A stretch of 64,000 bases of DNA from Bacteroidales bacterium (GTDB lineage: Bacteria > Bacteroidota > Bacteroidia > Bacteroidales > UBA10428), in contig JAFGIP010000009.1 in assembly GCA_016929525.1 (NCBI GenBank), positions 1-64,000 on the forward strand. The letters are read 5' to 3'. Every line of letters begins with the position of its first letter. Position 1 is the first letter of the stretch. The notes under the pieces were generated by a model. That model worked only from the letters and a program-made list of their open reading frames with translations, was not told where the DNA came from and did no database searches. Made by a program: the position numbers and the translations under genes. Below are positions 8,731-17,953 of the stretch, in pieces.

Positions 8731-10149
8731 TTATAGAACAACTGTGAATATAGCATGCGGAGGAGCATTAAATTTAATTATCTGCCCTCCTACCCAAATT
8801 TGGAACATTTCATCGCAGTCATTCAGATTCTGAACAACAACTGCTATTTTCCCATTTGTATTTATAAAAGCTGTAGCAATAAAATAATCACTGCTGGAGG
8901 TACATGCAATTCGTTTTGCACCTGGTCTTATGAATTTCGAGAAATGTCCGAAGTAATAAAATGGCGGATTATAATGAACCTCTCCGGTTTGTAAATCGGC
9001 AACAACAATGCTGCTACCTCCTAACCCTCCTGCATGTCGCGGTCCACGTGTCTCATCCAGTAACAGGTTCCAGTAAACCCAACCATTTGCCCAGTTATTC
9101 AGATCAATGATTATATTCTTCCCAAGCTCATAAGCTGCTTCCCAGCTTCCGCGTTGTCCTGCCTCGGTATACAATAACATCTTATCCGGCCATGAATCAT
9201 GTACTATTCGAACATTATCAAAATGATCACCGACATACCAATGATATCCCGTTCCCCAAACATACTTCGAAGCTTCAGGATCGTCATAAACAACTTCAGC
9301 ACGCTGATACATTATCCCGCGATTATGGTCCCATATCATCAGTTTGATGTCCTCCATGCCATTTTTATGCAATGCAGGACCAAGGTAATCACGCACGAAA
9401 TCTCGCTCTTCTGCAGCTGTAAAAATGCATGATTCCCAAACCTGTACAGCAAGAGCTTCATTCTGAACGGTAAGTCCCCAGATAGGGATATCCTCTTTTT
9501 CATAGGCTTTCACATACTTAACATAATAATCAGCCCAGGTTTGCCTGTATTCCGGTATAAGTTTTCCTCCGTGCAGCATTTCACCATTTGTCTTCATCCA
9601 ACCGGGCGGGCTCCATGGGGAAGAAAATATTTTAATGCTACCACCGGCAGCTTCAATAGACCTTTTAATAAAAGGTAATCTGTACTTCCGGTCGTGATCA
9701 ATGGTAAAGTGCTTTAACTCCTTATCACCCGGAACAGTGGCGTATGTGTATTGCTCATCGGAATAGTCGCAACTATGGATTGTACTTCTGCAAAGGGTGT
9801 AACCGTTACCTTTTTCCGGATCGAAATTTTTAATAAGGAACTCCTCCTGCTTTTCAGAAGTAAGTTTTCCGAAAGTTATTGCTGCGGCATCTGTAAATGC
9901 ACCTCCAAAACCTTCGATAGTCTGGAAAGTCTTATCAACATCGATCATGATAGTCGGAAAATTCTCATCCGGTTGTTCAAGCTCTTCAAATGCACGGAAA
10001 CCCAAATTGGTTATAAGATCCTGCGTTGACTGTGCAGTCATATACACTTCGGCTTCTTTAAATTTTTGCTGTCCGAAGGAATTTATTTGCAAACCGGTTA
10101 TTAAACAGTATGCAAAACAGAGTCGTAATAAAGATTTTAAGTAGATCAT
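8731..10149 (-). CDS. glycoside hydrolase family 30 (glucosylceramidase-like)
   Basis: 472 residues with a signal peptide (hydrophobic residues about 4-22, then NSFGQ), so secreted or periplasmic. GH30 signatures are clear: GFGGAFTDAAA near residue 80, SSPWSPPGWMKTNGEM near 177, catalytic acid/base Glu231 in LTVQNEAL, nucleophile Glu329 in LLYTEAGQRG, and the C-terminal beta-sandwich strand NAPPHAIFTVVL. The length matches GH30 glucosylceramidase/beta-1,6-glucanase members. No TonB-dependent SusC/SusD pair or other glycosidase lies nearby, so this is not a typical polysaccharide utilization locus. It is probably transcribed alone and ends in a hairpin terminator. Confidence 0.9.
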   Translation of the reverse strand: MIYLKSLLRLCFAYCLITGLQINSFGQQKFKEAEVYMTAQSTQDLITNLGFRAFEELEQPDENFPTIMIDVDKTFQTIEGFGGAFTDAAAITFGKLTSEKQEEFLIKNFDPEKGNGYTLCRSTIHSCDYSDEQYTYATVPGDKELKHFTIDHDRKYRLPFIKRSIEAAGGSIKIFSSPWSPPGWMKTNGEMLHGGKLIPEYRQTWADYYVKYVKAYEKEDIPIWGLTVQNEALAVQVWESCIFTAAEERDFVRDYLGPALHKNGMEDIKLMIWDHNRGIMYQRAEVVYDDPEASKYVWGTGYHWYVGDHFDNVRIVHDSWPDKMLLYTEAGQRGSWEAAYELGKNIIIDLNNWANGWVYWNLLLDETRGPRHAGGLGGSSIVVADLQTGEVHYNPPFYYFGHFSKFIRPGAKRIACTSSSDYFIATAFINTNGKIAVVVQNLNDCDEMFQIWVGGQIIKFNAPPHAIFTVVL

Positions 10150-10480
10150 TGTTAATTAGGGATTTATTAGTTTTTATAAAGCTAAAACAAAAGATCGGAG
10201 TTACATAAAATTTAAATTCAGCTTTACTTTCTCAGATAGATTATACTTCCATATATAACTACAAAATTTATACGACAACATCACGACATTTATTGTACAA
10301 CAAAAAATTCACCTTCACTTATTCCATAATATTACAGGCTTAATATAGGTGCCGCTGAAGATCATTTTCATAATGTATGAATTTACGATATAAAATCTAT
10401 GATATTCTAAGTTTTAATTTCTGTATTAACTCAGAAATTTGCATCATCAATAAAAACCAGCCGGAAAATTTCAGTATGGT
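10150..10480. other. gene-free AT-rich stretch upstream of the GH30 gene
   Basis: 331 bases between the GH30 start and the stop of the membrane glycosyltransferase-like gene, both on the minus strand. It must contain the GH30 promoter, but no exact TAnnTTTG box was recognised on the minus strand. No coding frame or strong hairpin was seen. Confidence 0.5.
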
Positions 10481-12751
10481 TTAATAATCTAATGGAAAAT
10501 TATTGAACAGTGCCTGAGTTGACGTATTTACCAAAACATCAGAAGCAGCCGGTTTAATAAGCATATCATCAACCGCAATAAATTTTCCGCTGGCCACTAA
10601 CTGATAGAGAATTTCAGGCTTTGCATCAATTAACAATGATATTCTCACCCATTGATTGTAAACATCATTCACTTCACGTGTATCAATTCGTCGTTCTTCA
10701 ATAATATTACCTTTTTCATCCTTCAGGTACAGCCTTGCTCCGGGCATATTATGAGTTCTTGTATCTACATATAACCAATATGAGATTTCTGTTTTCCCTT
10801 TAAAAGGAATTTTTCCATTATACAGCTCAATACTTCCATTTTTTTCATATATGGCAAATTTACCACTAAACTGTACCTTTGATCTTTTATCTTCAAATCC
10901 ATTATAAATAACCTTATCAATATCTGTGTCACTGCAAATGGCAGCATTGCATTTCAAGCTGTCCTTAACTCTAATCGCATTCTCCTTCCAGTTTTTATGT
11001 GCTGTATGGAAAATCTCAACAGGTAATTCAGCAATTTTAAACTTATCTCCTTCATAAAGCAGATTTGATCTTGATATCAACCACTCTTCCCTTTCATTCA
11101 TTTTGTCTCTGGTATAAAGTAAAAGCAATGGTTTATCATTCATATCATCAAGTCTGGTCTTGTAAATAGCAGAATCAGCAAGCATTTGAATGCTGCTTAG
11201 TGCATGGGTAAATGATAACCGTGGCGAGAAACTTTCTACAATTGGGATGCTGGTATAATATGAACATTTCATTCCTTCAACAAAACCATTCATTGAGTTA
11301 TGGAACAGCAATTTATCGCCACAGGTATTGGAAAATGGTAAAAAGAATATTGCCTGAAATTCAGAGGGATCAATCCCTGATTTTTCTAAAACTGACAAAT
11401 AACTGCTGCCAGATACTTCAAATACATCATTTTTACTGAATAGATCTTTTGTACTTCTCTGGATATTTGTTCCCGCATCTATAGTCCAATACGATAATAC
11501 AAACATCAGCAATAATATTGCATATGCTTTAAGCTTTTTCGATCTGATATACCTGAATAATCGATAATAAAAGTATGCAGTGTATACGGTAAATACGTAA
11601 TAGAATATCCAGGAAAACCTGCCCAGACACCTGAACTGTTTTACCGGTGGTAAAACTTTAACAAGAAACTGCAAACCCCAATCGAAAGGAATACACATTG
11701 CAAAAAGTAAAACAAGAAATGCAGCAACAAGATAGTTATTCATTCCGCTATCATTTCGGGGAAAAAACATTCTCCAACTTATTTTTTGTTTTGATATTAT
11801 ATTATTGATCAGCATGAACGTAATTGCAATGGCAAGTATAGTGGCAGGAAGGCCAACATAAGCCCTTCCCTCCCATTCAAAATTCATATCGACAACATCT
11901 CCTACCAGCCTCTTTAGAGGGGAAATAAACGGAAGAAAAATACTGTATATATTGGAATGAAAAACAAAGAAACCCCAGGGATTCTCAGGCCTGTCGTTTA
12001 CCCAATCGGTAATAGCTACTAATCCTTTTACTGCAACAACGGGAAAGATGGCAATTATGAATAAAGCAATACCCGTAGGAATATAAGGTTTAATACTTTT
12101 TCTATGGTTCCATAAATCAACTACCAGCACCGCCAACAGAAATATAACATAAAAAGCTGCATAATAGGCACTAGTAAAACCTCCCACAAGTCCACCCAGA
12201 ACAAGCACGATTGCCCACAACCACTTCTTTTTACCTTTCTTCCAAAGTATAAGAAGATACCAGAACATAGGTATAAAGAAGGCGTAAACCATCTCAAAGT
12301 GCCCTTTTATACGGTCAAACTGTGGTGTAAGAAAACCTATAATCAATGCAATAATAACAGCATACCAGCCCGGAAGACCAAAATGTCTTAATATCAAATA
12401 CAGAAAAGGAAAGGCCAGGAGCAAAGAAATAATCATGGTCAGATTCAATATAGCGACTCCATAATTCCGGATTGATATTATATGCTTATCCACAAATTTC
12501 AGTACATGAACATAAAGCGGATGAGAATTAATATATTGCAAATGATCGCCATACGGATAGTTTATACCATTGTGTTTAATACCTCTGCCATATTTCAGGA
12601 AATACGAAAAATTATAATAGCTTTTCAATGCATCACCCGATTTAGAATAGACATAACTGCTTGGTTCAGTCAGAACAGGTTTAAAAAGGAAAAGCAGAAT
12701 GGTTGCAGAAATAAGAATAAGGCATACAAAAGGTATTAGTTTTCTAATCAT
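10481..12751 (-). CDS. multi-spanning membrane protein, GT-C glycosyltransferase-like
   Basis: 756 residues. Residues 1 to about 450 contain roughly ten hydrophobic helices separated by short loops. An extracytoplasmic loop after the first helix has acidic and aromatic residues (YPYGDHLQYINSHPLY), as in GT-C lipid-linked sugar transferases. The C-terminal ~300 residues are soluble and end in a beta-rich, carbohydrate-binding-like segment (KTEISYWLYVDT, ARLYLKDEKG, WVRISLLI). This suggests transfer of sugars from polyprenyl donors on the outer face of the inner membrane. No specific family is claimed. It is encoded on the same strand as the downstream GH30 gene with a 331-base gap. Confidence 0.6.
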   Translation of the reverse strand: MIRKLIPFVCLILISATILLFLFKPVLTEPSSYVYSKSGDALKSYYNFSYFLKYGRGIKHNGINYPYGDHLQYINSHPLYVHVLKFVDKHIISIRNYGVAILNLTMIISLLLAFPFLYLILRHFGLPGWYAVIIALIIGFLTPQFDRIKGHFEMVYAFFIPMFWYLLILWKKGKKKWLWAIVLVLGGLVGGFTSAYYAAFYVIFLLAVLVVDLWNHRKSIKPYIPTGIALFIIAIFPVVAVKGLVAITDWVNDRPENPWGFFVFHSNIYSIFLPFISPLKRLVGDVVDMNFEWEGRAYVGLPATILAIAITFMLINNIISKQKISWRMFFPRNDSGMNNYLVAAFLVLLFAMCIPFDWGLQFLVKVLPPVKQFRCLGRFSWIFYYVFTVYTAYFYYRLFRYIRSKKLKAYAILLLMFVLSYWTIDAGTNIQRSTKDLFSKNDVFEVSGSSYLSVLEKSGIDPSEFQAIFFLPFSNTCGDKLLFHNSMNGFVEGMKCSYYTSIPIVESFSPRLSFTHALSSIQMLADSAIYKTRLDDMNDKPLLLLYTRDKMNEREEWLISRSNLLYEGDKFKIAELPVEIFHTAHKNWKENAIRVKDSLKCNAAICSDTDIDKVIYNGFEDKRSKVQFSGKFAIYEKNGSIELYNGKIPFKGKTEISYWLYVDTRTHNMPGARLYLKDEKGNIIEERRIDTREVNDVYNQWVRISLLIDAKPEILYQLVASGKFIAVDDMLIKPAASDVLVNTSTQALFNNFPLDY

Positions 12752-12843
12752 ATCAGGTGCTGCATTTATATTTGAATTGTAATGTTATTGCTAATAATCG
12801 TAAAACAGAATTTGTCAGGAAATATATATGAAATATTGTTAAC

Positions 12844-13578
12844 CTAATTAAATAGGTCCAGCGTATGATCTATGAGTTCTGTACCACCATGTTCACCATG
12901 ACCCGGTATCACAATCTCCGCATCTAAAAATCTCTTTCGAACCTTTTCTATTGTGTTTGGCCATTCTTCCGTGTCTGCATCGGTTGTATTACCTAATCCC
13001 CTCGCATTTGCAGATCTTACAAGGCATCCTCCAAAAAGTACCTTTTCTGAAGGAATCCAGACAATAATGTTGTCAGTTGTATGTCCGCCTCCATAATAGG
13101 CCATCAATACCTCCTTATCACCTACTGTAAAGAGTAACGAATCATTAAAGGCATTTTGTGGGACCAGCAAGCTTTTTTCTTTTGTAATTTCAATTGTTCT
13201 GATATTTGCATAGGTTGGAATTCCTCTGGAATGAACAGCTGCCAGTCCGCCCAAATTATCAACATGCCAGTGCGTTGGTATTACAGCAATAATTTCAACG
13301 TGCAAACTGTCAATACACCAGTTCATTAATGCATTAGCAAGATCATTATTGACAGGAGTATCAATTATCACAGCTTTTCCATTATCAATGAATATTAACC
13401 CGTTCGATGGAAATCTGCCAAAATTCTCAGATTCCATATATGAAATATGAATGTAAACGCTCTTACTAATTTGCCTTACCTCTAAATTTTCTTCTATTTT
13501 AGATACAACAAAGTCATTACCTTCAGAAATGAAAAAAATAAAAACAGACCATATAGCAGTTAGAATTCCTTTTAACAT
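12844..13578 (-). CDS. subclass B1-type metallo-beta-lactamase
   Basis: 244 residues with a short hydrophobic N-terminus (LTAIWSVFIFF) that can act as a signal peptide. The complete B1 zinc-ligand set is visible: HWHVD (His103, His105, Asp107; standard 116/118/120), GGGHTTDN (His166; 196), FGGCLVRS (Cys185; 221) and PGHGEHGG (His227; 263). The B1 pattern GLGNTTDADTEEWP also includes the Asn of standard position 233. Lys224 of most B1 enzymes is Arg188 here. The size is typical for B1. The flanks hold no mobile element, so it looks like a resident chromosomal gene. The activity spectrum is not predictable from this reading. Confidence 0.85.
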   Translation of the reverse strand: MLKGILTAIWSVFIFFISEGNDFVVSKIEENLEVRQISKSVYIHISYMESENFGRFPSNGLIFIDNGKAVIIDTPVNNDLANALMNWCIDSLHVEIIAVIPTHWHVDNLGGLAAVHSRGIPTYANIRTIEITKEKSLLVPQNAFNDSLLFTVGDKEVLMAYYGGGHTTDNIIVWIPSEKVLFGGCLVRSANARGLGNTTDADTEEWPNTIEKVRKRFLDAEIVIPGHGEHGGTELIDHTLDLFN

Positions 13579-13662
13579 TGACTTTTTCTTTTAATACTGT
13601 TATACTATTAAGGTATAAAGATCGGTGATAGTAACGAACAAAGCAAATGAAAGTATATTGAT

Positions 13663-13670
13663 TATCTTTG
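13663..13670 (+). promoter_or_regulatory. candidate -7 box TATCTTTG of pyrK-pyrD
   Basis: Exact TAnnTTTG match on the plus strand, 20 bases upstream of the ATG at 13691. The alternative GTG at 13682 would leave only about 5 untranslated bases, so the box also favours the ATG start. Confidence 0.5.
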
Positions 13671-13690
13671 CAAACTGAAAAGTGAATTTC

Positions 13691-14473
13691 ATGAAAAAGC
13701 GTATTGAAGATCTGAAAATACTTGAAAATAAAAGGCTTAATGAGGAATTCTTTGTACTTAAACTTAAATCAGATCAAACCTTCGAGAAGATTCTCCCGGG
13801 ACAGTTTGCTGAAGTCCGCGTAGATGGAAGTCCTACAACATTTTTACGAAGACCAATATCGATATATGATGTTGATTATGATGAAAATACCTTATACCTG
13901 CTCTTTAAAATAGCGGGTGATGGCACATTAAAGATATCTGAACTTAAAGCAGGTGAAAATCTGAATCTTGTTTATCCTCTTGGAAATTCCTTCACTGTTG
14001 GTAATGTTAAACGTGTACTGCTTATAGGTGGAGGAACTGGTGTTGCACCTATGCTTATTCTTGGAAAATATTTAAAAAATGAATTCAAAATAACACCTGA
14101 ATTCTTACTTGGTTACAGATCTAAAGAATTAATTATTGAAAAAGACAAGTTTAATTCGCTGGGAACTGTCTATATAACTACAGAAGACGGCTCTGAAGGA
14201 CATAAAGGTCTTGTAACGCATCATCCGGTACTTCAGGAAAATAATGAAGATATTGACCAGATTTATTGTTGTGGCCCCGAGCCAATGATGAAGGCTGTAT
14301 CCGGGATTGCAAAAGATAATAATATACCTTGTGAGGTTTCTATGGAAAACCTTATGGGATGTGGTATTGGAGCATGTTTATGCTGTGTTGTTGATACATA
14401 TGATGAAGGAAACGTAATAACCTGTACACAGGGCCCTGTATTTAACTCCAACAGACTAAAATGGCAGATCTAG
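13691..14473 (+). CDS. pyrK: dihydroorotate dehydrogenase electron transfer subunit
   Basis: About 260 residues. It passes electrons from the class 1B dihydroorotate dehydrogenase PyrD to NAD+ in pyrimidine synthesis. The N-terminal half is a ferredoxin-reductase FAD domain ([10 protein letters not shown] is the FAD-binding RxxS strand). The middle has an NAD-binding GGGTGVAPM loop. The C-terminus has the [2Fe-2S] Cys set in [13 protein letters not shown] plus [13 protein letters not shown] at 13682 opens the frame, but ATG at 13691 (MKKRIEDL) is preferred given the close -7 box. The last 13 bases overlap pyrD, indicating translational coupling. Confidence 0.93.
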   Translation: MKKRIEDLKILENKRLNEEFFVLKLKSDQTFEKILPGQFAEVRVDGSPTTFLRRPISIYDVDYDENTLYLLFKIAGDGTLKISELKAGENLNLVYPLGNSFTVGNVKRVLLIGGGTGVAPMLILGKYLKNEFKITPEFLLGYRSKELIIEKDKFNSLGTVYITTEDGSEGHKGLVTHHPVLQENNEDIDQIYCCGPEPMMKAVSGIAKDNNIPCEVSMENLMGCGIGACLCCVVDTYDEGNVITCTQGPVFNSNRLKWQI

Positions 14474-15372
14474 CGATACGAATTGGAAAAATAAAGTTTA
14501 AAAATCCTGTAATGACCGCTTCCGGAACATTTGGCTTCGGTCCTGAATTTGATGATTTCATTGATGTATCAAGAATTGGAGCTGTACTTGTCAAAGGAAT
14601 TACAGGTTCCGAAAGACAGGGAAATCCTTACCCTCGAATGGCAGAAACCGCTTCTGGTATGTTGAATACCGTAGGATTACAAAATAAAGGCATCGATTAT
14701 TTTGTAGAAAAAATATATCCTGAGATAATAAAGTATGATACTGAAATAATTGTAAATGTTAACGGTGGTACCATTGAAGAATACTGTATGGTAGCTGAAA
14801 AGTGCAATAAACTGGAACGTATAAATGCAATTGAACTTAATATTTCATGTCCTAACGTCACACAGGGAGGTATGATTTTCGGTACACACTGCCCTTCTAC
14901 AATTGCAGTTACAGACGCCGTTCGTAAATCATTTAATAAAACGCTAATTGTCAAATTATCGCCAAACGTAACTGATATTGTCGAATTTGCTCAGGCTGTT
15001 GAAGGATGTGGTGCAGATGCTGTTTCACTTATCAATACTTTGCTTGGAATGGCCATTGATGCAAAAACCCATCGTTCTAAATTATCTACAATTACAGGGG
15101 GACTTTCAGGTCCAGCTGTTAAACCTATAGCACTCAGAATGGTTTGGCAGGTTGCTAATGCTGTTAAAATACCAGTAATTGGTATTGGAGGTATTATGAA
15201 TACAAACGATGCTATAGAATTCTTTCTTGCAGGTGCATCAGCTGTACAAATTGGTACTGCCAACTTTATTAATCCTGCTGTTACAATAGAAATTATTGAT
15301 GGGATAAACAGATATCTCAATAATAAAGGTTTTTCAAGTATTCATAATTTAATCGGAGCATTAGAGGTTTAA
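14461..15372 (+). CDS. pyrD: dihydroorotate dehydrogenase, class 1B catalytic subunit
   Basis: 303 residues, cytosolic FMN TIM barrel oxidising dihydroorotate to orotate. Visible family signatures are [13 protein letters not shown] at the N-terminus, the KGIT segment, [11 protein letters not shown] with the catalytic-loop Cys of class 1B enzymes, [10 protein letters not shown], and the FMN phosphate loop [27 protein letters not shown] (the first part is the GGI motif). It starts inside the end of pyrK, and the two form an NAD-dependent heterotetramer in characterised relatives. No other pyr genes are in the window. Confidence 0.95.
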   Translation: MADLAIRIGKIKFKNPVMTASGTFGFGPEFDDFIDVSRIGAVLVKGITGSERQGNPYPRMAETASGMLNTVGLQNKGIDYFVEKIYPEIIKYDTEIIVNVNGGTIEEYCMVAEKCNKLERINAIELNISCPNVTQGGMIFGTHCPSTIAVTDAVRKSFNKTLIVKLSPNVTDIVEFAQAVEGCGADAVSLINTLLGMAIDAKTHRSKLSTITGGLSGPAVKPIALRMVWQVANAVKIPVIGIGGIMNTNDAIEFFLAGASAVQIGTANFINPAVTIEIIDGINRYLNNKGFSSIHNLIGALEV

Positions 15373-15424
15373 TTCATTTTCTTAACATTATTTCTCATTT
15401 TAAATTTTCTACCTGAGTTTTTAT

Positions 15425-15907
15425 CTATTTTGATTTAAACCTTTCAAAAGTACCATCCTTGTAAAATATAAGTACAAAATCAATATTATTTACATTTGTA
15501 AACTCCTTTTTAACTGATTTTATTTCAGCATTTGATGTATTAGTATCAGATAAATTCTTTTTATCGTCTAACCTTATTGAATTAATATCAGACTTTTTAT
15601 TATTTTCAATATTTATATCTGTTTTTGCAGGTTTCTCTGTTTCTTTTGAACTGAACAGATCAGTTTGTTCAGAAATGCCGTATTTCTTTTTTTCAGAGGT
15701 TTTAAAAATAGAACCATATCCTGTAAGCAACCATTCGGTATTAATACCAGGGAATCTTTCAACAATTTTCATTATAAAATCGTAGCTGGGCTTGTTTCTT
15801 CCGCTTAATATATGCGATATACTGGACCGCTGTACCCCAATTTCATCTGCAAATTTTGCTGGCGACAGACCTTCAGTTTCCAATATTTTAATAAGTTGAT
15901 TTTTCAT
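15425..15907 (-). CDS. XRE-family HTH repressor-like regulator
   Basis: 160 residues. Residues 1-65 form a Cro/CI-type helix-turn-helix (LSPAKFADEIGVQRSSISHILSGRNKPS, then INTEWLLTGYG), the form typical of small phage-like or Bacteroidota XRE repressors. The rest is low-complexity, Lys/Asn/Asp-rich linker ending in a short beta-like segment (IDFVLIFYKDGTFERFK). No protease or metal-binding domain is seen. Directly upstream lie four ACATATGT-type palindromes, the first overlapping a TACATTTG -7 box, which suggests autorepression. No phage genes are nearby. Confidence 0.8.
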   Translation of the reverse strand: MKNQLIKILETEGLSPAKFADEIGVQRSSISHILSGRNKPSYDFIMKIVERFPGINTEWLLTGYGSIFKTSEKKKYGISEQTDLFSSKETEKPAKTDINIENNKKSDINSIRLDDKKNLSDTNTSNAEIKSVKKEFTNVNNIDFVLIFYKDGTFERFKSK

Positions 15908-16713
15908 GATCTGTTTATTTTCACAAATGTAATTAAATTAAGTCAAACATATGTAAACTCTATATGATCTTTATTACGTTCACATATGTTAATTATATTG
16001 ATGCGTCTACATATGTGATTTATGTTAATAAATGCCACATTACATATAATACAATAGATTCCATATATTACATTAAATTAAGCTCTACAACAAATAAATT
16101 TAATAATCATCTGATATATAATTAATAAAATTTAATATCAGCTTATTATGAACACTGAATGTTTATATAATAATCAATGATATGAATTATTACTTTCCTA
16201 AAACACATTATAATACTGAAATACAGTTAAATATCAATATTTATCACAATAAATTAAAGATATTTAAAATAATTACAAATGGAAACTTTATGAGTCTTTG
16301 TTTGGTGTTTACATAAGTCACTATATTCAATTAAGCTATGATTTACTGATGTAATTGTTTAATAATGTTAATTGGATATAAATTGCACCTAATTAATACT
16401 GTAAAAATTCTTACTCTGACGTTTAGAATTTTTGACCTGATTAATAAGTTATTTTAAAATGTTATACCAAACCTAAATTTGATAAAATAAAACTATAATA
16501 TTTACCTAATTTTTGATAGTTAACGCGCTGAGAATTGAATATTTTCTACTTACCTACCCTGGAATAAAAAATATTTTATTATGCTGCAGTAATTTTAAGT
16601 ATAATTAGTCACATTTTTAGTCGAAAATGTTATATAATAAGCTACTCTGTGCTTTTACGCCTTAATTTCAAGAGATAATATTATTTTTACTCTAAATCAG
16701 AATTTTCATAATT
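15908..16713. other. long AT-rich intergenic region
   Basis: About 800 bases between the divergent XRE and symporter genes. The left 110 bases hold the palindrome array. The rest is very AT-rich, with no supported coding frame, no strong GC hairpin and no tRNA. It may hold the symporter promoter, but no exact TAnnTTTG box was found near 16714. Confidence 0.6.
15923..16016. promoter_or_regulatory. operator-like array of ACATATGT palindromes upstream of the XRE gene
   Basis: Three perfect palindromes ACATATGT at 15947-15954, 15982-15989 and 16009-16016, plus a variant ACAAATGT at 15923-15930. The variant overlaps a minus-strand -7 box TACATTTG (15931 to 15924). Flanks are similar (TCACAAATGTAA, TTCACATATGTTAA). 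The cluster starts 16 bases from the start codon of the HTH gene, so binding there would block its transcription. Confidence 0.55.
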
Positions 16714-17928
16714 ATGAGAAAAATTCCTCTACACTGGCAAATTGTAATTGCTCTTATCACTGCGGTTATTTGCGGAATTTTTTTCCCTGATACAGTTGAA
16801 TATATTGACTGGGTCGGGATAGTTTTTCTGAGAGCATTACAAATGATTGTTGTTCCTCTTGTATTTTGTTCCTTAATATCTGGTGTAACAAATATTGGAT
16901 CAGGTGGAAACCTTGGCAGAATCGGAACTAAGACCATTGGTTTTTACCTGCTAACAAGCATAATTGCGATTATAACCGGATTATTACTGGTAAATGTTTT
17001 TAAACCCGGGGCAGGCACCTCACATCTGATAGAGAATTTAGCAAAAAGTACAGAGTTAACATCTAAACCCATTGGAGAAACGCTGATTGAGATAATTCCA
17101 ATAAATATTATTGATGCACTTGCATCGGGAGATATGCTCTCAATAATTCTTTTTGCATTGTTATTTGGATTTTTCATAACAAAAATCAAGTCCGGGTATC
17201 GTAAAACACTGGAGCATTTCTTTCAGGGGGCCTTTGAAGTCATGATGAAGATCACACTTTTCATTATCAGGTTCGCTCCTATCGGAATATTTGGAATTGT
17301 TGTGAAAGTAGTCGCCGAACAATCGGACCTTATTGGTTTGGCGTCATGTCTGGGTAAATTTATGTTGGTTGTAATTTTAGGATTGGCAATTCATAGTTTT
17401 TTAACTTTACCAGTTCTTTTAAAATTTATAGGTAAGATAAATCCTCTGAAACACGTCAAATCTGTTGGTAATGCGTTGTTAACTGCTTTTTCAACGGCAT
17501 CCTCAAATGCAACTTTACCACTTACTATGGAATGCATTGAAGATAACGCCGGTGTTTCAAATAAAATATCCAGTTTCACACTCCCACTGGGGGCTACAAT
17601 CAATATGGATGGAACGGCATTATATGAGCTTGTAGTGGTAGGATTTGTTGCTCAGTTATACGGCATTGATCTTACACTTAGTCAACAATTCATTATTATA
17701 TTAACCGCGCTTCTCAGTTCTATAGGCACAGCCGGAGTTCCTATGGCCAGTTATGTTACAATGACAATTATCTTCTCTGCAGTAGGTCTGCCTTTTGAAG
17801 CCATGGCTCTGATAATTCCGATAGACCGGCCACTTGATATGTTGCGAACCGCAACAAACGTGTTCGGCGATACATGTGGTGCGACAATTATTGCTTCATC
17901 AGAAGGTGAAAAACTAAAGATAATATAG
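16714..17928 (+). CDS. dicarboxylate/amino acid:cation symporter (DAACS family)
   Basis: 404 residues, inner membrane, about eight transmembrane helices and two re-entrant loops. Family signatures are the serine-rich loop (TAFSTASSNATLPLTMECI) and the cation/substrate helix (LPLGATINMDGTALYE), followed by SSIGTAGVPMASYVTM and a terminal DTCGATIIASSEGE segment. It imports glutamate, aspartate or C4-dicarboxylates with Na+ or H+; the substrate cannot be fixed from sequence. It is convergent with the FAD/Fe-S dehydrogenase gene, 25 bases apart. Confidence 0.9.
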   Translation: MRKIPLHWQIVIALITAVICGIFFPDTVEYIDWVGIVFLRALQMIVVPLVFCSLISGVTNIGSGGNLGRIGTKTIGFYLLTSIIAIITGLLLVNVFKPGAGTSHLIENLAKSTELTSKPIGETLIEIIPINIIDALASGDMLSIILFALLFGFFITKIKSGYRKTLEHFFQGAFEVMMKITLFIIRFAPIGIFGIVVKVVAEQSDLIGLASCLGKFMLVVILGLAIHSFLTLPVLLKFIGKINPLKHVKSVGNALLTAFSTASSNATLPLTMECIEDNAGVSNKISSFTLPLGATINMDGTALYELVVVGFVAQLYGIDLTLSQQFIIILTALLSSIGTAGVPMASYVTMTIIFSAVGLPFEAMALIIPIDRPLDMLRTATNVFGDTCGATIIASSEGEKLKII

Positions 17929-17953
17929 AGTATACCTGCTACAGGTGGTTATA

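Noticed and set aside
8731..10149. GH30 gene as part of a polysaccharide utilization locus
   Set aside because: No SusC/SusD pair, sulfatase or other glycosidase in the neighbourhood.
12844..13578. Recently mobilised resistance gene
   Set aside because: No transposase, integrase, attC-like site or inverted repeats around it, and no sign of codon use unlike the neighbours.
15425..16713. Prophage remnant around the XRE regulator
   Set aside because: No phage structural, integrase or attachment-site features; only the repressor-like gene and palindromes are seen.
17935..17947. Hairpin ACCTG-CTA-CAGGT between the symporter and dehydrogenase genes
   Set aside because: The stem has five pairs and lacks a T-run, too weak to call a terminator.
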